A stretch of DNA of 12,087 bases from JBLHKS01 sp047620505 (lineage in GTDB: Bacteria > Verrucomicrobiota > Verrucomicrobiia > Verrucomicrobiales > DEV007). The notes under the pieces are model-generated. The model worked only from the letters and a program-made list of their open reading frames with translations. It had not been told where the DNA came from and searched no databases. Shown in pieces: positions 1 through 6,988 of this stretch. Location of the stretch: contig JBLHKS010000213.1 in the NCBI GenBank assembly GCA_047620505.1, positions 1 through 12,087 of the forward strand, in the 5' to 3' direction. The position numbers and the translations under genes are program-made. Every line of letters starts with the position of its first letter. The first letter of the stretch is position 1.

Positions 1-120
1 CAAAGCCTGAAGTCAGCAGCGCGCGGATTTCGGTCCTTTGCCAACTACCGCATTCGAATCATGTTTTTCTGCGCAAAGTTAGATCTCTTTCCGTTAGATA
101 GTTGCCACGAAAATCCCTGA
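1..120 (+). CDS. ISL3-family transposase, C-terminal fragment (5' end outside window)
   Basis: Frame 1 is open from the first base to TGA at 118-120, giving 39 residues. The stretch AARGFRSFANYRIRIMFFC followed by LDLFP resembles the extreme C terminus of ISL3-type DDE transposases, which end in an (A)RGFRNFxNxRxRVLF-like segment just before the inverted repeat. The enzyme would cut and rejoin the element's ends. Its catalytic DDE residues lie outside the window. The stop codon lies inside the likely terminal repeat, as is common in compact insertion sequences. There is no start codon of its own, so this is a window-edge fragment, and I cannot tell whether the whole transposase is intact. Family assignment rests on a short tail and is from memory of the family, so it is moderately sure. 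Confidence 0.7.
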   Translation, partial: QSLKSAARGFRSFANYRIRIMFFCAKLDLFPLDSCHENP

Positions 121-126
121 AGAGCC
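106..126. repeat. Probable terminal inverted repeat (right) of the ISL3-like element
   Basis: The 21 bp immediately around the transposase stop codon match the general look of ISL3 terminal repeats when read outward to inward on the minus strand (GGCTCTTCAGGGATTTTCGT). The partner repeat is outside the window, so this is inferred from family resemblance and position only. Confidence 0.45.
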
Positions 127-197
127 CGCTAATTCAAGCTTCGAAAAACATCACCCGGAATTGCTGGAGTTTTGAAAGGAGTGCGAAAAGTTCGCCT

Positions 198-1211
198 ATG
201 ATTCGGCTACGATTGAAATGGAATGGGCTCGGTGCGGCCAGTGTTGCGACTGCGCTTTTGCTTAGCTCGTGTCAGTCGACATGGTACGGTCAGGCCGTTC
301 GCGGACAAGTCGAGCTTTTGAAAATGGCTCGGCCTGCGGCGGAAGTGATCAGTGATCCGGAGACCTCAGACGACGTGAGCAAGCGGCTGAAACTCGTCCA
401 GCAGCTGCTGGAATTTGCGGAGTCGAACCTTGAGCTTCCGCATGATGGAAATTACTCAAGCTACGTTGATCTGGATCGAGAAGCCGTGATGTGGGCCGTT
501 TACGCCTCAACTGAATTCGATATTGCTCCGGTTGAATGGCGCGCACCGGTCGTTGGAAAGATCAGCTATCGCGGATATTTCAAAAAGGAAGATGCAGAGG
601 CGTTCGCGGAGAATCTTCGAACACACCGCGGGCTTGAAACGGCGATCGTCCCAGTGCCTGCCTATTCAACTCTCGGTTGGTTTCGTGATCCCATTTTGAG
701 CACGTTTCTGGATTACGATGAGGCGGATCTTGCAGCCTTGATTTTTCACGAGCTAACGCACAAAAAGTTCTATGTCGCAGGAGATACAGAGTTCAATGAA
801 GCGCTCGCTGTTGCCGTTGAACAGGAAGGCGTTCGTCGCTGGTTGACTTCGAGGGGCGAATTTGAAGCTCTTGCCGCTTACGAGAAGCAGCAGGCCAATT
901 TGATGGATTTTGTGAAGCGACTTCTGGATTTGCGGCAGAAACTTCATCTTCTCTATTCGATCGAGACCTCTCCAGAGCGAATGCGGGCTTCAAAGCAACG
1001 TATGTTCGGAGAACTCCAATCGGAAATCCGGGAGAAGCTGCGTGATGCAGGCAAAGACGCGGACGATACTTTTTGGCTCCGAGATGATTTGAACAACGCG
1101 CACTTGAATCTGGCTGCGGTCTATTTTTTGCGCGTGCCCGAATTCCAAGCCGAGTTGCAAGCCGTCGATGGCGACCTCGTGGTTTTCTTCAAGCGGCTTT
1201 CAGACCGTTGA
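198..1211 (+). CDS. Predicted aminopeptidase (zinc-metallopeptidase-like lipoprotein)
   Basis: This 337-residue protein belongs to the 'putative/predicted aminopeptidase' family (COG4324 type). Residues 1-24 form a lipoprotein signal with basic MIRLRLKW, a hydrophobic core and lipobox LSSC (Cys25), so it is probably a membrane-anchored lipoprotein facing the periplasm. The metal site HELTH is at 184-188, followed by the family stretch AGDTEFNEALA (about 194-204), in which Glu198 or Glu201 could be the third ligand. The family has zincin-like HExxH chemistry, but its substrate is not established. A long helical, charged region follows at about 215-300. I chose ATG 198 because the signal peptide starts there; the frame also opens at TTG 102, but that extension is basic, not signal-like, and partly inside the upstream insertion sequence. 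An AAAGGAG lies at 175-181, rather far from the start. The gene overlaps the convergent HTTM gene by 23 bp. Confidence 0.87.
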   Translation: MIRLRLKWNGLGAASVATALLLSSCQSTWYGQAVRGQVELLKMARPAAEVISDPETSDDVSKRLKLVQQLLEFAESNLELPHDGNYSSYVDLDREAVMWAVYASTEFDIAPVEWRAPVVGKISYRGYFKKEDAEAFAENLRTHRGLETAIVPVPAYSTLGWFRDPILSTFLDYDEADLAALIFHELTHKKFYVAGDTEFNEALAVAVEQEGVRRWLTSRGEFEALAAYEKQQANLMDFVKRLLDLRQKLHLLYSIETSPERMRASKQRMFGELQSEIREKLRDAGKDADDTFWLRDDLNNAHLNLAAVYFLRVPEFQAELQAVDGDLVVFFKRLSDR

Positions 1212-2082
1212 TGCGGCGAATGCCCGAATAAATCCACCACGCCGGATTGACCAGCCAAATCGCGACGCAAGCTTGGAACAAAAAGAAGTCGAGCGACATG
1301 AAAAACTCGATAAAGGAATGCATTCCGATGAGGGCAAGCCCGAACAACAGAGCCCATTGTCGGCTGAGGAGCGCAAAGAAGGCAAGCAACTCGAAAAACA
1401 GACCGGGAGCGAACAGAAGCCGGGCAACCATCGGGTGCTCGACCAACCAGTGGCCGCGTGCGATCGAAGCTTCGTCCAAGGGCTCATCGAGTCGAGAGTA
1501 ATGTGTCTGGTATTCAGCTTTTACGATGTCGGCAGCAAAATAGGGGCTGTTCCAAATCCAGTCACCGTCGGAATTTTTCACTTTTGTGATGCCGCTGGTG
1601 ACGTAGCACAGGACAATCATAATTTGGGCATAGTAGGCGAGAAATGTGTCCGTCTGACCATCCGACAACCAGCCGAAGCTGCGTGATTTTATAGCGATAA
1701 CGACAACGACTACCGCCTGAGCGAGTAGAATCAGCGAGACCATTTGGTAAGAATGGCCAATTCCCCCATCTGAATTCCCCAAAGTGCAGGTAGCGATGCT
1801 GAAAAATGCCAAATATGGAAGCATCAACCACAAAAGAACGCCAGATGCGTAGAGAATTAAACAAGCAATCGCAATCCACTGTAGCGGAAAATAGATATCT
1901 GGATTGGCGATAAACGTCAGGTCAATGAAATGGGCGATGCCGTTGGGTTTGTCGGGATCGATGAGTCGTTGTTTCTCAGTTGGGAACGTCTTGAAGAGGA
2001 CGAGAGCAGCGAAAAGAAATCGCATGATGAGAACTTCCCATCGCCCGAATCTGCGGGGACCGATTCGATCAAGCCAGTTCAT
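1189..2082 (-). CDS. HTTM-domain (vitamin K-dependent gamma-carboxylase-like) membrane protein
   Basis: The protein has 297 residues and about eight hydrophobic segments (roughly 15-33, 64-82, 83-101, 113-132, 146-163, 219-240, 243-263 and 266-285), so it is an inner-membrane protein. The pattern fits the HTTM superfamily, the membrane part shared with vitamin K-dependent gamma-glutamyl carboxylase: Arg21 in the first helix, a loop with His110, then SGITK (163-167) followed by DWIWNSP (174-180), and a late GMHSFIEFFM (253-262). Carboxylase activity has not been shown for most bacterial members, and none is claimed here; the extracellular carboxylase-type C-terminal domain is absent. ATG 2080-2082 overlaps the stop of the upstream small gene by 4 bp (ATGA), indicating translational coupling. 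Its 3' end overlaps the convergent peptidase gene by 23 bp. Confidence 0.78.
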   Translation of the reverse strand: MNWLDRIGPRRFGRWEVLIMRFLFAALVLFKTFPTEKQRLIDPDKPNGIAHFIDLTFIANPDIYFPLQWIAIACLILYASGVLLWLMLPYLAFFSIATCTLGNSDGGIGHSYQMVSLILLAQAVVVVVIAIKSRSFGWLSDGQTDTFLAYYAQIMIVLCYVTSGITKVKNSDGDWIWNSPYFAADIVKAEYQTHYSRLDEPLDEASIARGHWLVEHPMVARLLFAPGLFFELLAFFALLSRQWALLFGLALIGMHSFIEFFMSLDFFLFQACVAIWLVNPAWWIYSGIRRINGLKAA

Positions 2083-2603
2083 GGCGTTTGTGTCTCCTCT
2101 TCGGCGATGATTTCATCTACGCGATGAAGCTTTATGCCAATTTCCGCATGAATCTCGCCATGGACTAAAGCCAGTCTCGGCGGAAGCTGATCTTCTTTAC
2201 CGATTTTACGAGCTTGGCGGCGAAGATATTCCAATAGATCGGACGCAATTTCTGACAATTCCTCTTCTGGCAAATCTTCTTTGTCGATTCCCAAATCTTT
2301 GGCCCGATTCTTTATATTTGAATAGAGACGCTTTTTGGTAGAAGCGGCTCTAACACCAAAAACGCGTTCCATCGACACTGGAAGATACCCGCCATCTTTA
2401 GCCCGTTCATCAGCATCGACAGCGTAAACTACGACCGACGGCTGATCCGTCGGGTTTGAATACATCGGGAAGTGCGAGAATGGATAGAATTCCTTAACGA
2501 TTTGCGTTAGCAAGATCAGCGCAGGCAAAACCATAGCGGGGTGACTCCAGTTCGAACGAATCCAAGAACCAATGCGTTTGAGTATGTCAGGAAATTTCGA
2601 CAT
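2079..2603 (-). CDS. Small one-helix membrane protein, likely partner of the HTTM protein
   Basis: The protein has 174 residues. A basic N terminus is followed by one membrane segment (about 21-37), then YPFSHFPMYSNP (40-51) and a soluble charged domain of about 120 residues with an alpha-helical, Lys/Glu-rich centre (about 85-140). Small proteins with a PFSHFPMYS-like motif occur beside HTTM proteins in planctomycetes and verrucomicrobia, as far as I recall, and the 4-bp overlap with the next gene supports a joint function, perhaps a complex subunit. No enzymatic motif is visible. I chose ATG 2601-2603 because the membrane helix follows it directly. The frame stays open upstream to 3077, but that extension lies antisense inside the beta-propeller gene and is compositionally poor (Arg/Ser/Pro rich), so it was left out. 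Confidence 0.72.
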   Translation of the reverse strand: MSKFPDILKRIGSWIRSNWSHPAMVLPALILLTQIVKEFYPFSHFPMYSNPTDQPSVVVYAVDADERAKDGGYLPVSMERVFGVRAASTKKRLYSNIKNRAKDLGIDKEDLPEEELSEIASDLLEYLRRQARKIGKEDQLPPRLALVHGEIHAEIGIKLHRVDEIIAEEETQTP

Positions 2604-2695
2604 CTGAGTTTGTCGGATTAGCGCTGCTGGCAGCGATTTGCAAGCGGAGTCATTTTGATCGTGACGGCGGGCCGAAAAACCGGCAGAGTCGCAAG
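2604..2695. promoter_or_regulatory. Divergent intergenic region between HTTM operon and large beta-propeller gene
   Basis: Both flanking transcription units must start in or near these 92 bp. I see no convincing -35/-10 pair and no strong Shine-Dalgarno for either start. Two small dyads are visible: CGCTGC-TG-GCAGCG at 2622-2635, just upstream of the minus-strand start, and GCCG-AAAAAC-CGGC at 2671-2684, just ahead of ATG 2696. Either could be an operator or an mRNA hairpin; this is only a possibility. Confidence 0.3.
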
Positions 2696-5656
2696 ATGAA
2701 AACCCCATTTCTGTTGATTGCGATCCTGCTCGCGACAATCCGCTTTGCCCCCGCTCAGTCGGTCGACGAGATTCTAAGTCAGACCAAAGTGAAGCACGGA
2801 ATTCTGTGCTTGGCCGGTCTTCCGGAAAACGGCGCGGATTTCGCGATTCAACTCGCAGAGGCGAGTGAGTTCCAGATTTTTGTGCAGTCCGAAGACGAGG
2901 CGGAGATTCGTGAGCTTCAGGAAAAGGCCGAAGCCACGGGCCTGCTCGGATCGCGGATTTTTGCGGCACCTGGATCGCTAAAAACTCTTCATCTGGGCGA
3001 TAATCTCGCCGATGTGGCGATCGCTTTTGATCAAACCTCAGATGAGCAGCTGCTGCGCGTGCTCCGGCCGCTGGCAAAGGGGATTTCTGGTGATCGCGAG
3101 TTGATCAAGCCAGTTCCAGAAGGGATTGACGATTGGAGTCATCCTTATCACGGCCCTGACAATAATCCCAATTCGAGCGACGCCTTGGTAAAGGGGAATT
3201 TTCGGACCCAGTTCATTAACGTTCCTAAATTCAGCCCGATGCCGGAGCAAACAGTGATTGCGGGTGGTCGAATGTACAAGGCGATGGGGCACATCGCGCA
3301 CAAGGCAAATCAGAATGAGTGGCTGAACACGTTGATTGGCGTGAGCGCTTATAACGGGACGATTCTCTGGCGGCGTCCGCTGCCGAAGAGTTTCATGATT
3401 CATCGAAACACGATGATCGCGACCGAAGACGGCCTGTTGATGGGCGACCACGAGAGTTGCAAATTGATCGACGGTGACACGGGCGAAATTCGATACGAAA
3501 TCAAGATTCCGGCTGAAATGACCGATGGCCAGACTTGGAAATGGATGGCGAAGAGGGACGGCGTTCTTTACGGCTTGGTAGGCAACGTAGAGAAAAAGAT
3601 TGAGACGCAGAAATCAGTGCGAAGGGGGATGGGGCACTGGCCATGGGGGATGTGGGACGGCCACGACTACGATGACCCGCGCACTTCATTCGGTTATGGC
3701 AGAACGCTCGTTGCGATGGATTTTGAGACGAAGGAAATTCTTTGGAATTATCGCGATGATGAGTTTCTGGACGCAAGGGCGGTCTGCATGAATTCCAAGT
3801 TCATCTATTGCTTCAGTCCTGGGCATTTTTTGGCTTGTCTGGAAGTGGAAACCGGCAAGCTGGTCTGGAAGAATACGGACGAGCAGCTGCTGGCGGCGAT
3901 TGGCGGGAATTCGGCGGCTCAGCATTATATAACTGGTTACGCCACCCAGACCTACATGAAGTGCACTGACGATTACCTTTTCTTCGCTGGTCCACAACGT
4001 GAGCAGATGGTTGTCGCTTCGGCGAAGGACGGGAAACTCGCGTGGACTTATCCTCGCGGGAATATGCAGATTGTGCTTCGCGACGATGCGGTCTGGGCGG
4101 CCGGAGCGCAAAACTCTGAGGGTGGGGCGGTTTTCGATTACGCCACCGGGAATATTCTCAAGGAATTGCCGGCAAGACGCGCCTGCACGCGGGCGACGGG
4201 TTGTCTCGACAGTATTTTCTTCCGGGCGAGCGGGGGAACGGTCCGTGTCATCACGGAAACGAACACAGCTCAGCACATCGCTCCGATGCGTCCGCCTTGT
4301 CAGGACGGAGTGCTGATTTCGAATGGGCAACTCTATTGGGGGCCGTGGATGTGTGGCTGCCAGCTATCGCTATACGGAAATATCAGCCTGGCCGCCGCAA
4401 ATGAGATGCGTCCCGACGCTTCGACGATGTACGATTCGGCGTTGCAGTTGTTTGAAAATTCAGAAGAGGTTGCGGCGCTGGGCGCGGCGGAGTCAGACTG
4501 GACCGGCTATCCTGGGGACGAAGCCACTTCGCCTACAACTTCGGTTAAAATTCCAGCGTCGGTCGAGTTGGCCTGGAGCGCGGACGTTGGAGCAGGGGAC
4601 TTGCCGACAGCGCCGGTCGCAGCTGGCGGCCTGACGTTCGTTGCGAACCGAAATGGTGTTGTTCAAGCGCTGAACGCGGATGGAGGATTGGCTTGGAAGT
4701 CGTATGCGGCTGGCCCCGTCTATTATCCTCCGGTTGTCAGCAAAGATCGCCTGTTTGTTGGTTGTGCGGACGGTTTGGTCTACGCATTCGAAGCGAAAAC
4801 CGGTCGCAAGCTCTGGACTTTTCGCGTTGGTCCGAACGAGCGATTGATTCCAGTCTTCGGAAAGCTGATTTCGGCTTGGCCGCTTTCCGGCGGGGTTGCC
4901 GTGGATGAGGAGTCCGGTCGAGTTTTCGCCGCAGGCGGCCTCGCACATTACGATGGGACCTACGTCGTTGCGTTGGATGCTGAATCCGGCGAATTGCAAG
5001 CCGCGAACACAGCCACCGGAACGATGTCGAGTGAGGTCGAGAGCGGGATCAGCTTGCAGGGGAGTCTTCGAATTGTGGATGGTGAACTACAGTTTCTTGG
5101 CGGGGGAGTTTACGAAGTTGCGCGATTTGATCTCGACACGCTCGAATGTCGAAATAAAGCGAAAGTTCAAATCACCTCCGAGTTCCGAACCGCGTTTTAT
5201 CCCTACTATCCAACTTACGGAAAATACGTTTCGCTCGAGCACGAGTGTAGCGACGGCAGTTTGCTCTGCCATGATTCGAATTATGCTGGCTATCTCTACA
5301 GCGCGCTACAGCTTCAGGAGCCTGGCCAGCCACGCGGTCAGAAAGACGCCGCGCGTGAAATTCTTCGACGCCGCGGAAAGGCGGAACCCCCAACCACACG
5401 GTGGACGGACTCCGGAAGTCGGCGGTTTACGAGCTTTATCGTTTCCGAACCCAGCGAGCAGCTGCTGGCGACCGGGCATCCAGATGAAAAGGAAGATGAG
5501 CCGTTTCTGGTCGCGACGAATATCAAAAACGGAGCCGATGTCTGGATTCACCGTTTGCCGGCAGTCGCGGTGAAGGGCGGAACCGCGATCGACGCATCGG
5601 GCCGAATTTTTGTCTCCCTGGAGAATGGCCAACTGCTCTGTTTCAAGGCGAAATGA
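2696..5656 (+). CDS. Secreted PQQ-type beta-propeller protein with degenerate methyltransferase-like N-terminal domain
   Basis: The protein has 986 residues. Residues 1-20 are a Sec signal peptide ending FAPAQS, so it acts outside the cytoplasm. Residues about 23-135 look like a worn Rossmann/class I methyltransferase-type fold (KHGILCLAGLPENGADFAIQ, later LHLGDNLADVAIAF), without an intact SAM-binding glycine motif. From about 220 on, PQQ/BamB-like blades repeat the pattern 'ALD..TG..LW': VSAYNGTILWRRPL, LIDGDTGEIRYEI, AMDFETKEILWNY, LEVETGKLVWKN, ASAKDGKLAWTYP and, in a second group after about 615, LNADGGLAWKSY and FEAKTGRKLWTF. Five cysteines cluster between the groups: Cys497, 503, 535, 553 and 555 (the last two in WMCGC). 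The protein may be a quinoprotein-like oxidoreductase or a scaffold; PQQ-ligand residues cannot be confirmed by eye and no CxxCH haem site is present. The product is usually annotated only as PQQ-binding-like beta-propeller repeat protein. Confidence 0.86.
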   Translation: MKTPFLLIAILLATIRFAPAQSVDEILSQTKVKHGILCLAGLPENGADFAIQLAEASEFQIFVQSEDEAEIRELQEKAEATGLLGSRIFAAPGSLKTLHLGDNLADVAIAFDQTSDEQLLRVLRPLAKGISGDRELIKPVPEGIDDWSHPYHGPDNNPNSSDALVKGNFRTQFINVPKFSPMPEQTVIAGGRMYKAMGHIAHKANQNEWLNTLIGVSAYNGTILWRRPLPKSFMIHRNTMIATEDGLLMGDHESCKLIDGDTGEIRYEIKIPAEMTDGQTWKWMAKRDGVLYGLVGNVEKKIETQKSVRRGMGHWPWGMWDGHDYDDPRTSFGYGRTLVAMDFETKEILWNYRDDEFLDARAVCMNSKFIYCFSPGHFLACLEVETGKLVWKNTDEQLLAAIGGNSAAQHYITGYATQTYMKCTDDYLFFAGPQREQMVVASAKDGKLAWTYPRGNMQIVLRDDAVWAAGAQNSEGGAVFDYATGNILKELPARRACTRATGCLDSIFFRASGGTVRVITETNTAQHIAPMRPPCQDGVLISNGQLYWGPWMCGCQLSLYGNISLAAANEMRPDASTMYDSALQLFENSEEVAALGAAESDWTGYPGDEATSPTTSVKIPASVELAWSADVGAGDLPTAPVAAGGLTFVANRNGVVQALNADGGLAWKSYAAGPVYYPPVVSKDRLFVGCADGLVYAFEAKTGRKLWTFRVGPNERLIPVFGKLISAWPLSGGVAVDEESGRVFAAGGLAHYDGTYVVALDAESGELQAANTATGTMSSEVESGISLQGSLRIVDGELQFLGGGVYEVARFDLDTLECRNKAKVQITSEFRTAFYPYYPTYGKYVSLEHECSDGSLLCHDSNYAGYLYSALQLQEPGQPRGQKDAAREILRRRGKAEPPTTRWTDSGSRRFTSFIVSEPSEQLLATGHPDEKEDEPFLVATNIKNGADVWIHRLPAVAVKGGTAIDASGRIFVSLENGQLLCFKAK

Positions 5657-5665
5657 ACCCCGAAC

Positions 5666-6082
5666 TCAGCGGTCAGAACCCATTTGCTGAGCGACTGCAG
5701 AAGCAATCGGGTTGATCGCGGGTCCGTCTTCTTTTGGCTCGTACGGCTCACGTTCCTCAACGGTTCTTTCGTCCGCCTCGATCACTGCCAATTCGATCGT
5801 TTCGCCGAGCAGAATCAAATCTCCGTCATCCAGAGGTACTCCGCGCTCTCCGATTGCGATCCCGTTCACGCGGGTGCCGTTGGTCGAACCGAGATCCGCC
5901 ATGACAAATTTCTCGGAGTCATCATCCCAACGAAAAATGCAGTGGGCGAATGAAATCGCGGCGTGGTCGATTCGGAGTTCGGCTCGCGCATCGCGCCCGA
6001 GTACTAATCGATCACCTGCAAGCCGGTACAAGACAGGCGTGCCTTTTTCAGGTCTATGAAGCAATCGGATAGTGGTCGACAC
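5666..6082 (-). CDS. FHA-domain protein
   Basis: This 138-residue cytoplasmic protein is essentially one forkhead-associated domain (about 20-100), the fold that reads phosphothreonine. Core FHA elements are LGR (28-30), ISFAH (43-47), DLGSTNGT (63-70) and VNG (72-74), followed by LDDGDLILLGE. The usual SRxH motif is here S44-F45-A46-H47, so the arginine that helps bind phosphate is replaced by phenylalanine and phosphopeptide binding may be altered. The tail from about 105 is acidic and proline-containing (ERTVEEREPYEPKEDG) and likely unstructured. The start is GTG 6080-6082: an in-frame stop at 6116-6118 limits upstream extension and no ATG is available. The gene is convergent with the beta-propeller gene, 9 bp apart. 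CTCAGC (5665-5670) and GCTGAG (5686-5691) form a small dyad around its end, but without a T-run. Confidence 0.85.
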   Translation of the reverse strand: MSTTIRLLHRPEKGTPVLYRLAGDRLVLGRDARAELRIDHAAISFAHCIFRWDDDSEKFVMADLGSTNGTRVNGIAIGERGVPLDDGDLILLGETIELAVIEADERTVEEREPYEPKEDGPAINPIASAVAQQMGSDR

Positions 6083-6135
6083 GGGCCCGGATGCTGGGAC
6101 ATGAGGCGGGCGAAGTCAATCCGTTTGAGATGCGA

Positions 6136-6900
6136 TCAATAAGTCGCTCTGCCGCCCGAAAGATCGAATACCGCGCCTGTTGAAAACGAGCAATCCTCCG
6201 AACTTAACCAGGCCACCATTGCAGCTGCCTCTTCGACTTTTCCAAAGCGATTCATCGGAATCTTACTCCGCATATAATCGATGTGCTGCTGCGTGATCTG
6301 CTCAAGTATTGCGGTTTCGATCACCGCAGGCGTGATGCAGTTCACGAGGATGCCTTTGTCGGCCAGTTCTTTGCCGAGAGATTTGGTTAACGCGATAACC
6401 CCGGCCTTCGCCGCTGAATAGTGACTCGCATTCGGATTGCCTTCCTTGCCGGCGATCGAGGCGATGTTCACGATTCGCCCGGAGCCATTTTCGATCATCG
6501 AAGGGACGATGTGATGACAGGTCAAGTAGGGGCCGACGAGGTCGATCTCGATCACCTTCCGCCACTCGTCAGGCGGAATCTCCCACGTCGGCTGAGTCAA
6601 ACCTGCGATCCCAGCGTTGTTCACGAGAATGTCGATTCGGCCTCCGGATTTCTCGAGCGTCGACTTTGTGGCGGCCGCGACGGAGTCGGAACTCGTCAGC
6701 TCTACCACCTCGGTTTCGACGTTTCCAGTGCCTGGCTCGCTCAGCAGCTGCTGGGCCGCTTCCGGAAGCGCATCCGCGTCGCGATCCCAGATGCAGACGC
6801 TCGCCCCTGAAGCACGCAGCCGTTGGCAGATCGCAAAGCCGATCCCGCGAACTCCGCCAGTCACAACTGCGGTCCGATTTTGAAGGTCAATTTGATTCAT
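6136..6900 (-). CDS. Short-chain dehydrogenase/reductase (SDR), classical type
   Basis: The protein has 254 residues, the normal length for a classical SDR. The cofactor loop TGGVRGIG (14-21) matches TGxxxGxG; Asp39 at the end of the second strand (CIWD) suggests NAD(H) over NADP(H). NNAG is at 94-97, and the catalytic residues are Ser148 (NIASIAG), Tyr161 and Lys165 (YSAAK). The ending FDLSGGRATY (245-254) is seen, to my memory, in SDRs annotated as FabG-like or sugar-acid dehydrogenases such as those of L-fuconate or L-rhamnonate routes, so a 2-keto-3-deoxy sugar-acid or similar hydroxyl substrate is possible. No sugar-catabolism neighbours support it, and fatty-acid synthesis context is absent too. 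ATG 6898-6900 starts the domain correctly; the open frame upstream to 7107 is antisense to the next gene and was rejected. Confidence 0.9.
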   Translation of the reverse strand: MNQIDLQNRTAVVTGGVRGIGFAICQRLRASGASVCIWDRDADALPEAAQQLLSEPGTGNVETEVVELTSSDSVAAATKSTLEKSGGRIDILVNNAGIAGLTQPTWEIPPDEWRKVIEIDLVGPYLTCHHIVPSMIENGSGRIVNIASIAGKEGNPNASHYSAAKAGVIALTKSLGKELADKGILVNCITPAVIETAILEQITQQHIDYMRSKIPMNRFGKVEEAAAMVAWLSSEDCSFSTGAVFDLSGGRATY

Positions 6901-6988
6901 CGCCGCGACGCTCCATCCGGGAGGCCGTCGATTCAAGCTCCACGCAAAGTTTGTTGACGAAACTTGAAATGAGCCCGCTTTGAGGGCG
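6901..6988. promoter_or_regulatory. Divergent intergenic region between SDR gene and membrane-anchored beta-propeller gene
   Basis: Eighty-eight bp separate the two divergent starts, so promoters for both probably overlap here. No consensus -35/-10 pair stands out. GAGGG at 6982-6986 is the only Shine-Dalgarno-like sequence, very close to ATG 6989. Confidence 0.3.

Larger units (their letters stand above)
1..126 (+). mobile_element. Right end of an ISL3-like insertion sequence
   Basis: The transposase tail is followed at once by a sequence that, read on the minus strand from about 126, begins GGCTCTTCAGGGATTTTCGT. That resembles ISL3-family terminal repeats, which commonly start GGCTCTT or GGGTCTT with ATTTTC further in. 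The element would therefore end about 70 bp upstream of the peptidase gene. ISL3 elements usually make 8-bp target duplications; the first 8 bp outside would be near CGCTAATT. The left end is not in the window, so neither pairing of the repeats nor the duplication can be checked here. Confidence 0.55.

Noticed and set aside
2604..3077. N-terminal extension of the HTTM partner (frame open to 3077)
   Set aside because: It is antisense to the beta-propeller gene, rich in Arg/Ser/Pro, and lies ahead of a good start with a membrane helix at 2603.
5665..5691. Intrinsic terminator between the large beta-propeller and FHA genes
   Set aside because: The CTCAGC/GCTGAG dyad has a 15-nt loop and no T-run on either strand.
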